The notes below the pieces were generated by a model that saw nothing but the letters and a program-made list of their open reading frames with translations, did no database searches and had not been told where the DNA came from. Below are positions 32,988 to 40,880 of a DNA stretch of 64,000 nucleotides, one piece after another. Position 1 is the first letter of the stretch. Every line of letters begins with the position of its first letter. Made by a program: the position numbers and the translations under genes. Source of the stretch: Bifidobacterium tissieri (GTDB lineage Bacteria; Actinomycetota; Actinomycetes; Actinomycetales; Bifidobacteriaceae); assembly GCF_002259645.1 (NCBI RefSeq), contig NZ_MWWV01000004.1:248001-312000 (forward strand). Direction: 5' to 3'.

Positions 32988-32994
32988 ATGTTTA
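32981..32994. promoter_or_regulatory. Candidate operator overlapping regulator start
   Basis: TGAACATATGTTTA contains the perfect palindrome AACATATGTT and overlaps the regulator ATG. A related site lies at 33099-33112 upstream of the operon. Confidence 0.4.
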
Positions 32995-33098
32995 TGTTAT
33001 CTCCGTTTATTCAAGACACGCAATAGTCGCCAACCGTTTGTCAGTACTGAAAAATCAGCGATTTAGGACTCTTCGATATCACGAACGATCGTGCGTAT

Positions 33099-33112
33099 GC
33101 ACATATGTTCAT
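33099..33112. promoter_or_regulatory. Candidate operator upstream of sugar-acid operon
   Basis: GCACATATGTTCAT shares the ACATATGT core with the site at 32981-32994 and sits about 130 bases before the first gene of the operon. Assignment to the SorC-type regulator is inference from position. Confidence 0.4.
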
Positions 33113-33244
33113 CGACGTGATATTGCGCCGCGCGGACGCCGCATAGATTGTGAATCGTCAACGACAACGACCACGGGAACGACCCCGAGGCCTGACGAAC
33201 AACCAGCCCGTCACGGATGACGGACCCAGACAAAGGAGTACAAC

Positions 33245-34234
33245 ATGGCATTCGCACGTACGATCTTCGGCGACGTCGACCCCAGCACCCTTGGCGTGGT
33301 GGACTGCCACGACCACCTGATCCGCGTCGGCGCGGGCGAGGTCTACATCGACGGCGACCACCAGCTCGACTCGGTCGAGAAGGCCATCGAGGAAGGCGTC
33401 TACTTCGCCGAGGCCTCCAAGAAGTGGAGCCCCAACGGCGGCACCGTCGTCGACATGTGCCCGATCAACTGCGGCCGTGACCTCAACAAGCTGGCCGAAG
33501 TCACCAAGGCCGTGGACGGCCTGCAGGTGATCGCCGCCACCGGCTTCCACCGCGAGCACGTCTACCTGGAGACCCAGTCCCACTGGATCAACCGCTACAG
33601 CGTGGACAAGGTGGCCGAGCTGGTCATCGCCGACATCCGCGAAGGCATCGACAAGAACGACTACTCCGGACCGATCGTCGAGCGCACCCCGTACAAGGCC
33701 GGCGTGATCAAGGTCGGTACCGCCTACGGCAAGATCACCAAGTTCGAGCGCAAGTGCATGGAGGCCGCCGCCATCGCCGCCATCGAAACCGGCTGCCCGA
33801 TCAACACGCACACCACGTACGGCACCTGCGGCCTCGAGCAGGCCGAGGGCTTCCTTGAGCTGGGCGTGCCGGCCAACCAGATCGCCATCGGCCACATCCA
33901 GCGCAACGCCGACGTGTACTACCTCGAGCAGATCCTCAAGCTCGGCGTGTACCTGGAGATCGACGGCACCAACCGCATCAAGTACCAGCCCGACTCCAAC
34001 CGCATGATGGAGCTCAAGGCGTTCTACGAGGACGGCTTCGCCGACCGCATCCTGCTCGGCACCGATTCCGGCAAGCGCGGCTACCAGAAGGCCTACGGCG
34101 CCACCTCCGGCGTGGACTACAACCCGGCCGTCGACGGCCCGCGCATGGTCGACGAGGGCTTCGACCGCGAGTACATCGAGAAGCTGCTCATGAAGAACGC
34201 CCAGGAGTTCTTCACCTTCAAGAAGGAAGGCTGA
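33245..34234 (+). CDS. Phosphotriesterase-family metal hydrolase, probable sugar lactonase
   Basis: 329 residues. Binuclear-site ligands are visible: HDH at 22-24, the Lys to be carbamylated in AGVIKVGT, His in NTHTTYG, His in IGHIQRNAD and Asp in GTDSGKRGY. In bacteria, phosphotriesterase-fold enzymes in sugar operons often open phosphorylated aldono-lactones rather than cleave phosphotriesters. Here it heads a decarboxylase-kinase-transporter-epimerase operon and occupies the functional slot of the unrelated UlaG lactonase. The codons are strongly biased to GCC/ATC/AAG, suggesting high expression. AAGGAG lies eight bases before the ATG, and the next gene starts six bases after the stop. The exact substrate is unknown. 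Confidence 0.88.
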   Translation: MAFARTIFGDVDPSTLGVVDCHDHLIRVGAGEVYIDGDHQLDSVEKAIEEGVYFAEASKKWSPNGGTVVDMCPINCGRDLNKLAEVTKAVDGLQVIAATGFHREHVYLETQSHWINRYSVDKVAELVIADIREGIDKNDYSGPIVERTPYKAGVIKVGTAYGKITKFERKCMEAAAIAAIETGCPINTHTTYGTCGLEQAEGFLELGVPANQIAIGHIQRNADVYYLEQILKLGVYLEIDGTNRIKYQPDSNRMMELKAFYEDGFADRILLGTDSGKRGYQKAYGATSGVDYNPAVDGPRMVDEGFDREYIEKLLMKNAQEFFTFKKEG

Positions 34235-34240
34235 TCCACG

Positions 34241-34909
34241 ATGGCAGAGAAACTCGCCCAGCCGCGCCTGCAGATCGCGCTCGACACCACCGACATGCCG
34301 AGCGCCCTGCGCCCGCTCAACCAGGCCATCGATCAGATCGACGTCATCGAATGCGGCACCATCCTCATCATCGCCGAAGGACTCAAGGCCGTCCGTGAGA
34401 TCCGCGCCCTGTACCCGAACAAGACCATTCTGGCCGACGTGCGCATCGCCGAAGCCGGAGCCCTCATCGCCCGCAACTGCTTCGAAGCCGGCGCCAACTG
34501 GGTCTCCGTCGTCGCAGGCGCGTCGCTCACCACGGTGGAGCAGGTCGTCAAGGTCGCCGACGAATTCGGCGGCGAAGTGCAGATCGAACTCGGCGAGGAC
34601 TACGACGCCGACAAGGCTCGCAAGTGGAAGGAACTCGGTGCCAAGCACGTCATCGTCCACCGCTCGCGTGACGCCGAGGTCGCCGGAACCCTCAAGTGGG
34701 GCGAAGATGACATCGCCCGCATCAAGGAACTCCACGCCATGGGCTTCACCGTCACCGTCACCGGCGGCGTGAACGTCAAGGACATCCCCTTCTTCGAAGG
34801 CGCACCCGTCGGCGTGATCATCTCCGGACGCGGCATCGTCAAGGCGGAGGACCCGCTCGCGGCGGCCACCGAACTGAAGAACACCATCAGGACCGTCTGG
34901 CCCGAATAA
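34241..34909 (+). CDS. ulaD: 3-keto-L-gulonate-6-phosphate decarboxylase-like enzyme (UlaD family)
   Basis: 222 residues, matching UlaD/SgbH over its length: LQIALDTTDM, DVIECGTILI, VQIELGED, HRSRDAEVAG and VTVTGGVNV. In E. coli UlaD the metal and proton-transfer segment is DAKIAD. Here it reads DVRIAE (residues 66-71; codons 34436-34453), so Lys64 becomes Arg and Asp67 becomes Glu. Asp62, His136 and Arg139 equivalents remain. The fold and pathway role are clear, but the exact substrate or chemistry may differ. Product expected in the standard pathway: L-xylulose 5-phosphate for the 3-epimerase encoded downstream. Confidence 0.88.
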   Translation: MAEKLAQPRLQIALDTTDMPSALRPLNQAIDQIDVIECGTILIIAEGLKAVREIRALYPNKTILADVRIAEAGALIARNCFEAGANWVSVVAGASLTTVEQVVKVADEFGGEVQIELGEDYDADKARKWKELGAKHVIVHRSRDAEVAGTLKWGEDDIARIKELHAMGFTVTVTGGVNVKDIPFFEGAPVGVIISGRGIVKAEDPLAAATELKNTIRTVWPE

Positions 34910-34962
34910 GCCGATCGGACACCAACCGATCACACCCGATCAGCCAACACCGGACAGACAAC

Positions 34963-34997
34963 GCGGAGCCGATCATCGACGAGGGGACCGGCTCCGC
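34963..34997. terminator. Hairpin downstream of ulaD
   Basis: GCGGAGCC (34963-34970) and GGCTCCGC (34990-34997) form an 8-bp stem with a 19-base loop in the 220-base gap before the kinase gene. It could thin out transcription between the first two and later genes. Confidence 0.4.
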
Positions 34998-35040
34998 TCC
35001 AATCGTCCGCATAACCACTCCGAACAAACACAACAAAAAA

Positions 35041-35070
35041 ATGGGGTGCTCCCTGCCCGGAGCGCCCCAT
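35041..35070. terminator. Second hairpin before kinase gene, A-tract on its left
   Basis: ATGGGGTGCTCC (35041-35052) and GGAGCGCCCCAT (35059-35070), 12-bp arms with one G-T pair. Seven As precede it, so on the minus strand it looks like a classic intrinsic terminator. No minus-strand gene is present, so it may act as an mRNA processing or stability hairpin in the operon. Confidence 0.45.
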
Positions 35071-35129
35071 ACCGGAAAACCCTTATCCAAAGAATTTTCA
35101 CCACGATTATAGTCACAAGGAAGTGCGCC

Positions 35130-36092
35130 ATGACTGCCACCGAACCCAAGTACGATCTGTCGACCATCGGCGAAGGCCAGATCCGATTCACCGTCGAGCG
35201 CGGCGAACGACTGATGTTCACCCGCTCCGTCCACATGAACCCCGCCTGCTCCGAAGCCAACGTCGCCGGCCTGCTCAGCCAGCTCGGCCGCCAGACCCTG
35301 TGGACCAGCTCCCTGCCCGAAGGCGACCTCGGCGACTACATCCTCGCCGAATACCGTTCCGTCGGCGTGCACATGGACACCATGGTCCGTCGCCCCGGCG
35401 GCCGCACCGCACTGTACTTCATGGAGCCCGGCGAATACCCGATGCCCGCCAACGTCATCTACGACCGCGAATGGACCACCTTCCGCGCCACCGGCATCGA
35501 CGACTACGACTGGGATGAGATCCTCAACACCAAGGTCATCTTCCTCACCGGCATCACCGCCGCCCTGACCGACACCACTGCCGAAGTCGTGCGCTACGCC
35601 GCCGACGAAGCCGTACGCCGCGGCGTCGAAGTGATCCTCGACGTGAACTTCCGCCGCAAGCTGTGGAGCGGCGAAAAGGCCCGCGAAGTGCTCGAGCCCA
35701 TCGCCAAGGAAGCCACCGTGCTGTTCTGCTCCATCGCCGATGCTGAAAAGGTATTCGGCATCACCGGCACCCCCGAAGAGGTCACCGCCGAACTGCAGAA
35801 CCGCTTCGGCTGCAAGTACATCGTCTCCACCAACCACACCGACGGCCCCTACCTGCGCGGCCGCGAAGGCTTCTACCCCTACCGCACCACCCCGGTGAAT
35901 GTTGTCGACCGACCGGGCGCCGGCGACTCGTTCGTCTCCGCCACCATCCACGGCTACCTGTCCGGCGACATCCGCGAAGGCGTCAAGTGGGGACAGTACG
36001 CCTCCAAGGTGGCGCTCACGCACAAGGACGACCTGACCCGCGTCCGCCCCGGCGAACTCGACATCCCGCTGGGCACCGACATCGACCGCTGA
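35130..36092 (+). CDS. PfkB-family sugar or sugar-acid kinase
   Basis: 320 residues. PfkB features: substrate-side VHMNPACSEANVAGLLSQLG, ILDVNFR, and the ATP/anion-hole signature DRPGAGDSF. It resembles 2-keto-3-deoxygluconate kinases. In this operon there is no PTS, so this enzyme probably phosphorylates the sugar acid brought in by the MFS transporter (inference). The ATG at 35130 has AAGGAAG about six bases upstream; longer in-frame starts run through the hairpin and are rejected. Confidence 0.88.
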   Translation: MTATEPKYDLSTIGEGQIRFTVERGERLMFTRSVHMNPACSEANVAGLLSQLGRQTLWTSSLPEGDLGDYILAEYRSVGVHMDTMVRRPGGRTALYFMEPGEYPMPANVIYDREWTTFRATGIDDYDWDEILNTKVIFLTGITAALTDTTAEVVRYAADEAVRRGVEVILDVNFRRKLWSGEKAREVLEPIAKEATVLFCSIADAEKVFGITGTPEEVTAELQNRFGCKYIVSTNHTDGPYLRGREGFYPYRTTPVNVVDRPGAGDSFVSATIHGYLSGDIREGVKWGQYASKVALTHKDDLTRVRPGELDIPLGTDIDR

Positions 36093-36115
36093 GTGGTACG
36101 GAAGGAACACGCATC

Positions 36116-37480
36116 ATGTCCAGCACAATGGCAGCTTCAACTAAGTCCGCAGGCCTGACCGCATACGAACAGATCGATTCCCGTCCGCTGAGCGGTCACC
36201 AGAAAAGCATCATCGGACTGGTCATCGCAGGTAACATTTCCGAATTCTTCGATATGTTCCTCGTCGGATTCGTCGTCTCTCTGCTTACCAGCGCATGGCA
36301 CCTCACCGGCATGGAAGCCGGCGTCATTCTGGCCTGCTCGGGACTCGGCACCGTCATCGGCTCGATCATGTGGGGTCGTCTTGCCGACAGGTTCGGCCGA
36401 AAGCACGCCTTCCAATGGTGTGTGATCTGCTTCGTGGTATTCACCATCCTTTCCGTGTTCCTGCCTGATCGTGCATGGATTCTGCTCGCCATTCTTCGCG
36501 TTGGTGTCGGTATCGGCGTAGGCGGACTCAATATCACCTCCATCCCCTACGTGCAGGAATTCGTGCCGACCAAGCACCGCGGCATGCTCTCCGGCCTCGC
36601 CTCCGTGTTCATCCCGCTCGGCCTGTTGCTCGGCTCCGTTGCGCAAAGCGCCATCGGCGAGCACTGGCGAATCCTCCTCGCCCTCGGGGCAGTCCCGGTG
36701 TTGCTGCTCTTCTGGCTGCGCGCCGTCCCCGAATCCCCGCGCTTCTACCAGACCAAGGGACAGGACGACAAAGCCCGTGAGGCACTCGCTTGGGCCATGG
36801 AAATTCCGGTGGACGAAGTCGGTGCCCTGCCTGAAGTCGAACAGCAGCAGAAGGTCAGCTACTCGGTGCTGTTCAGCAAGCATCTGCGCTCTCTGATCAT
36901 CGTCAGCGTCGGTTCATTCTGCTTCATCATGGGCGGTTTCGCCATCCAGTCCTGGGGACAGACCCTTATGAAGGACGCCTTCGGCTTCTCCACTCAGATG
37001 GTCGCCTATCTGTTCATGGGCGTATCCGTCGCCGACTGCATCGGCCGTTTTGGCTCCGCATGGCTCGCCGACGTGATCGGCCGTCGCTGGACCATGTTCA
37101 TCTTCGGCATCATCGGTGCTGCAGGCTGCTTCTACGCTGCGTTCTTCCACAACTCTGGCTGGCAGTTCTACATCGCCGTGCTCATCATCATGACGTTCGC
37201 CGATGGCGTGTTCGGCATCCTCAACGCATTCGGCGGCGAACAGTTCCCGAACGATGTGCGATCCACAGGTCTTGGTCTTGGCTACGGCATTGGTGCCACC
37301 GCAAAGATCATCGGCCCCGCTTTCATGGGCGTGCTCGTCGGTGGCGACTTCGTCTCCCAGAACATCGACATCTCCGTCATCACCACCGCCTTCACCTTCT
37401 TCGGTGTCTGCCTCGTCATCGGCGCGATCATCTACCTGTTCGCGCAGGAGACGAAGGGCAAGGACCTCGAATCCCTGTAA
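36116..37480 (+). CDS. MFS transporter, sugar/acid:H+ symporter type
   Basis: 454 residues with about twelve membrane helices. The loop 2-3 signature GRLADRFGRKHAF and its second-half counterpart ADVIGRRWTMF are present, as are PESPRFY and the end motif AQETKGKDLESL of the sugar-porter/AAHS groups. It likely imports the unphosphorylated substrate of the operon. The ATG at 36116 has GGAAGGA upstream and follows the kinase stop by 23 bases. Confidence 0.9.
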   Translation: MSSTMAASTKSAGLTAYEQIDSRPLSGHQKSIIGLVIAGNISEFFDMFLVGFVVSLLTSAWHLTGMEAGVILACSGLGTVIGSIMWGRLADRFGRKHAFQWCVICFVVFTILSVFLPDRAWILLAILRVGVGIGVGGLNITSIPYVQEFVPTKHRGMLSGLASVFIPLGLLLGSVAQSAIGEHWRILLALGAVPVLLLFWLRAVPESPRFYQTKGQDDKAREALAWAMEIPVDEVGALPEVEQQQKVSYSVLFSKHLRSLIIVSVGSFCFIMGGFAIQSWGQTLMKDAFGFSTQMVAYLFMGVSVADCIGRFGSAWLADVIGRRWTMFIFGIIGAAGCFYAAFFHNSGWQFYIAVLIIMTFADGVFGILNAFGGEQFPNDVRSTGLGLGYGIGATAKIIGPAFMGVLVGGDFVSQNIDISVITTAFTFFGVCLVIGAIIYLFAQETKGKDLESL

Positions 37481-37522
37481 TTCCATTCCAAGCACACACA
37501 TCAACAGTCAAGGACAACAATC

Positions 37523-38410
37523 ATGACCGTCAACGCCGTCGGCATTTACGAAAAGGCCCTGCCAACCGGACTGACATGGGAGGAGACCTTCGATCTCGTC
37601 CACGATCTCGGATTCAACTTCCTCGAATTCTCCATCGACGAAAGCGACGAACGACTCGCCCGCCTCGAATGGACCGAGCGCGAACGCGAGGAATTCCGCA
37701 ACGCCATGTGGAAGACCGGTAGCCGCATCAACACGCTCATGCTCTCCGGACACCGTCGCTTCCCGCTCGGTTCCGCCGACCCCGCCATCCGCGCCAAGGC
37801 ACTGGACATGATGGCCAAGGCCATCGATCTGGCCGTCGATCTCGGCGTGCGCAACATCCAGATGGCCGGCTACGACGTCTATTACGAGCCGAAGACCGAA
37901 TCCAGCCGCGAATGGTTCATCGAGAACCTGAAGACCTGTGTGGAAATGGCCGCCAAGAAGATGGTGATGCTTTCCATTGAAACCATGGACGACCCCTTCC
38001 TCAACTCGCTGAGCAAGGTCGACTATCTCAAGACCCAAATCCACAGCCCGTTCCTGCAGGCCTACCCCGACGTCGGCAACCTCACCGCCTGGCCCGAAAA
38101 CGACGTGGCTCACGAAATCGAATCCAACATCGACAACATCGTGGCCGTGCATCTCAAGGACACCAAGCCCGTAACCGCCAACTTCCCGGGCCAGTTCAAG
38201 GAAGTGCCCTTCGGCGACGGCACCGTCGACTTCGAAGCCGTGCTGCGACTCTTCCACCGGCTCGGCTACAACGGCAGCTACACCGTGGAGATGTGGACCA
38301 GCAAGGCCGACGATCCCATCGCCGAAGTCAAGAAGGCCAAGGCCTACTTCGACGGACTGTTCGACAAGATCGGCATCGTTCAGGAACCCATCCTGAGCCG
38401 TGCCGCCTGA
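37523..38410 (+). CDS. ulaE: L-ribulose-5-phosphate 3-epimerase (UlaE family)
   Basis: 295 residues, colinear with E. coli UlaE/SgbU: VGIYEKALP, RRFPLGSADPAIR, NIQMAGYDVYYE, YPDVGNLTAWPEND, AVHLKDTKP and YTVEMW. Metal ligands expected in this family (Glu in IETMD, Asp in YPDVGN, His in AVHLKD, Glu in VEMW) are all present. It interconverts L-xylulose 5-phosphate and L-ribulose 5-phosphate. It lies between the MFS transporter and the 4-epimerase. Confidence 0.94.
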   Translation: MTVNAVGIYEKALPTGLTWEETFDLVHDLGFNFLEFSIDESDERLARLEWTEREREEFRNAMWKTGSRINTLMLSGHRRFPLGSADPAIRAKALDMMAKAIDLAVDLGVRNIQMAGYDVYYEPKTESSREWFIENLKTCVEMAAKKMVMLSIETMDDPFLNSLSKVDYLKTQIHSPFLQAYPDVGNLTAWPENDVAHEIESNIDNIVAVHLKDTKPVTANFPGQFKEVPFGDGTVDFEAVLRLFHRLGYNGSYTVEMWTSKADDPIAEVKKAKAYFDGLFDKIGIVQEPILSRAA

Positions 38411-38472
38411 TCACTACGATCGTAGAATACACGAAAACACTAGCCAGCAATTGAAAGGATAGGTTACGAGTT

Positions 38473-39165
38473 ATGGCTACTTTGGCTGATTATGGTCCTG
38501 AGGTGCGTGCCGAGGTCAAGCAGGTGCGTGAGGTGGTCTCCACGTTGCATCAGCAGTTGATCAAGTGGAATCTGGTGGTGTGGACGGCGGGTAACGTGTC
38601 GCAGCGTCTGCATACGGCGGATCTGTTCGTGATCAAGCCGTCGGGCGTGCGCTATGAGAACCTGACGCCGAACTCGATGGTCGTGGTGGATCTGGACGGC
38701 AACGTGGTCGACGGCACCGAGGCCCCCTCCTCGGATACGGCGTCGCATGCGTACATCTACCGTCATATGCCGGACGTGTATGGTGTGGTGCACACGCATT
38801 CGACGTATGCGACGGCGTGGGCGGCGACGGGTCAGAACATCCCGTGCGGGCTGACGATGATGGGTGACGAGTTCGGTGGCCCGGTGCCGGTGGGCCCGTT
38901 CCGTCTGATCGGTTCGGAGGCGATCGGCGAGGGCGTGGTCGAGACGCTGAGGAAGTATCCGAAGTCTCCGGCGGTGCTGATGCAGAACCATGGCCCGTTC
39001 ACGATCGGCAGGGACGCGGAGGGCGCGGTGAAGGCCGCGGCGATGACCGAGGAGGTCGCGCATACGATGTGGGCGGCGCGTCAGCTGGGCGAGATCATCG
39101 AGATCGACCAGGCGGACATCGACAAGCTCAACGACCGCTACCAGAACGTGTACGGCCAGCACTGA
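38473..39165 (+). CDS. araD: L-ribulose-5-phosphate 4-epimerase
   Basis: 230 residues. Zinc ligands HTHS and QNHGPF, the TAGNVSQR phosphate loop and SSDTASHAYIYRHMP identify an AraD/UlaF enzyme. It makes D-xylulose 5-phosphate, the phosphoketolase substrate of the bifidobacterial shunt. Codon use (GCG, ACG, CGT, GTG, CAT) differs sharply from the GCC/ACC/CGC/GTC style of the four catabolic genes upstream, suggesting a separate origin. The ATG at 38473 has AAAGGATAG upstream. Confidence 0.94.
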   Translation: MATLADYGPEVRAEVKQVREVVSTLHQQLIKWNLVVWTAGNVSQRLHTADLFVIKPSGVRYENLTPNSMVVVDLDGNVVDGTEAPSSDTASHAYIYRHMPDVYGVVHTHSTYATAWAATGQNIPCGLTMMGDEFGGPVPVGPFRLIGSEAIGEGVVETLRKYPKSPAVLMQNHGPFTIGRDAEGAVKAAAMTEEVAHTMWAARQLGEIIEIDQADIDKLNDRYQNVYGQH

Positions 39166-39295
39166 CGTGATGGAGCGCCTCCCGCGTTGCGCGGGGCTCG
39201 GCGTACCGTTGTACGCCTTCGTCCCGCGCGCCTTGGAGTCGCACGCATCACGCCGGTGCCGCGGCCCGCGTCGCCGGTGCGCGCCCCGTTAGTGC

Positions 39296-39339
39296 GAGGC
39301 CTTTCGTTGGTGTGAGCTCACACTAGCGTCGTAGGCCTC
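39296..39339. promoter_or_regulatory. Nested palindrome 1 after araD
   Basis: Outer arms GAGGCCT and AGGCCTC enclose the 14-bp palindrome GTGTGAGCTCACAC (39310-39323). It shares the core TTGGTGTGA...TCACACTA with the next structure. Confidence 0.6.
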
Positions 39340-39358
39340 CGAATCGTTGGAATTTCAA

Positions 39359-39400
39359 CACCCCCGTCTTTTGGTGTGATCACACTAAGGGACGGGGGTG
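39359..39400 (+). terminator. Nested palindrome 2 / terminator after araD
   Basis: Outer 10-bp arms CACCCCCGTC (39359-39368) and GACGGGGGTG (39391-39400) enclose GTGTGATCACAC (39374-39385). It probably ends the operon; the inner palindrome may also bind a regulator. Confidence 0.55.
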
Positions 39401-39563
39401 CTCTCTATTCGGGCAGATTTCGGAATATGGGATCGAACGCGGTAATAGACAGGGGTCGGACACGGGAACGGATCAAGAACAGCCGGCTTGACTACCTAGG
39501 ACTACCTACTACCGAGGATTATCTACTACCCAAGACTGCCGAGATCCTCGGCTTGTTAAGACA

Positions 39564-39616
39564 AGCTTTCTCCCCGAAATGCATATATGTCCCATTCGCA
39601 TTTCGAGGAGAAAGCT
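39564..39616. repeat. 19-bp-arm inverted repeat
   Basis: AGCTTTCTCCCCGAAATGC (39564-39582) faces GCATTTCGAGGAGAAAGCT (39598-39616), one mismatch, 15-base loop. It lies in a ~430-base gap before the AEC transporter. No credible gene is seen there. Short direct repeats (GACTACCTAGGACTACCTAC; CAGACGTCRTACGCC, R = A or G) also occur. Confidence 0.65.
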
Positions 39617-39840
39617 GGAAACCAGTTAGCATCCCATCGGTTTTCACAGTACTGTACGGTGTGGCGCGCATGCGACCGACGACCGACGGCATCGACGCCG
39701 ATCTCACGCCACCGTACGAATGACACATACGAGCAACGTCGTATGGCATACATGAAACGGCAGACGTCATACGCCGCGCACAAACCAACAGACGTCGTAC
39801 GCCACGCACGAAACGGCAGCGACAGCAAGGGAGGCTGATC

Positions 39841-40785
39841 TTGGGACTCATCTCCGCGATGCAGGGGTTCTGCGTCATCGGCATCATCATTCTCATCGGC
39901 TATATCGCAGCCCGGTTCCGCATCGGAGGCCCCACCGCACAGATGGTACTCAACCGATTCAGCTATTTCGTGTCCACACCGTGCCTGATGTTCGCGATCC
40001 TGTCGAAGGAGCACCTGTCCGACGTGTTCAAACCGTCGATCGCGGTGGCAATAGCGTGCGCGGTGATCACCGGCGCGATCTTTCTGGGACTCAATGCCGC
40101 GGTGTTCCGCATGGGACCGGCGGACGCGACGATCGGTGTACTGGATTCCATGTATATGAACGCGAACAACATCGGTCTGCCAATCGCCACGTATATTCTT
40201 GGCAATCCGGCGGCGGTGACGCCGATCGTGCTGATTCAGCAGGTGCTGTTCACGCCGATCGCGCTCACGTCGCTGGATCTGTCGTCGCGCGGCAAGGTGA
40301 GTGTGAAGGCGATCGTGACGCAACCGCTGCATCAGCCCATTCTGATCGGTGTGATGATCGGCATCGTCACGTCGGCCGTCAGCGATGCCGTGGGCTGGTT
40401 CGTGGTACCGAGTTATATCTACGATCCGATCAACATCGTGGGCAATTCCGCGGTTCCGTTGATCCTCATGGCGTTCGGCATGTCGTTGCGCGGGTCCAAG
40501 CCGCTGGGCAAGGACACGAACCGTGCGGCAACGATCACCGCGGCGCTGCTGAAGAATGCGGTGATGCCGATGGTGGCGTTCCTGATCGCGTATTTCCTGA
40601 TGGGATTCCGCGGCCCGGAACTGTATTCATGCGTGGTTCTCGCCGCACTGCCCACCGCGCAGAACGTATACAATTACGCGGCCCGCTACGATGCCGGTAC
40701 CACATTCGCCCGCGACGGCATCCTGCTGAGTACGCTGTCGTCGCCGATCTTCATTTTCGTGATCGCCGGACTGCTGGGATCGTGA
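39841..40785 (+). CDS. AEC-family (auxin efflux carrier) transporter
   Basis: 314 residues, about ten membrane helices in two halves, with SYFVSTPCLMFAILSK, YMNANNIGLPIATYILGNP and LAALPTAQNVYNYAARYD typical of the family. Substrates are usually malate-like organic acids. The TTG at 39841 has GGGAGG seven bases upstream; no in-frame ATG has a comparable site. Not clearly part of the sugar-acid operon. Confidence 0.88.
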   Translation: MGLISAMQGFCVIGIIILIGYIAARFRIGGPTAQMVLNRFSYFVSTPCLMFAILSKEHLSDVFKPSIAVAIACAVITGAIFLGLNAAVFRMGPADATIGVLDSMYMNANNIGLPIATYILGNPAAVTPIVLIQQVLFTPIALTSLDLSSRGKVSVKAIVTQPLHQPILIGVMIGIVTSAVSDAVGWFVVPSYIYDPINIVGNSAVPLILMAFGMSLRGSKPLGKDTNRAATITAALLKNAVMPMVAFLIAYFLMGFRGPELYSCVVLAALPTAQNVYNYAARYDAGTTFARDGILLSTLSSPIFIFVIAGLLGS

Positions 40786-40880
40786 CACCACACGCACCCC
40801 GGATTCCTCTACGATGGAAGTCGTCATACGACTGACAGAGAGCCCCACCACCATCAGCGAGCAGAAGCGGCACAGGAACC

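Noticed and set aside
33158-34933. 591-residue minus-strand frame opposite the lactonase and decarboxylase genes
   Set aside because: Composition artefact of strongly biased codons on the plus strand; no motif or ribosome-binding site.
35046-35129. Upstream extension of the PfkB kinase
   Set aside because: The extension translates a hairpin and leader; the ATG at 35130 has a good ribosome-binding site and matches the usual family start.
39376-39723. 115-residue plus-strand frame after araD
   Set aside because: It overlaps a terminator and a long inverted repeat, and its text has no domain-like character.
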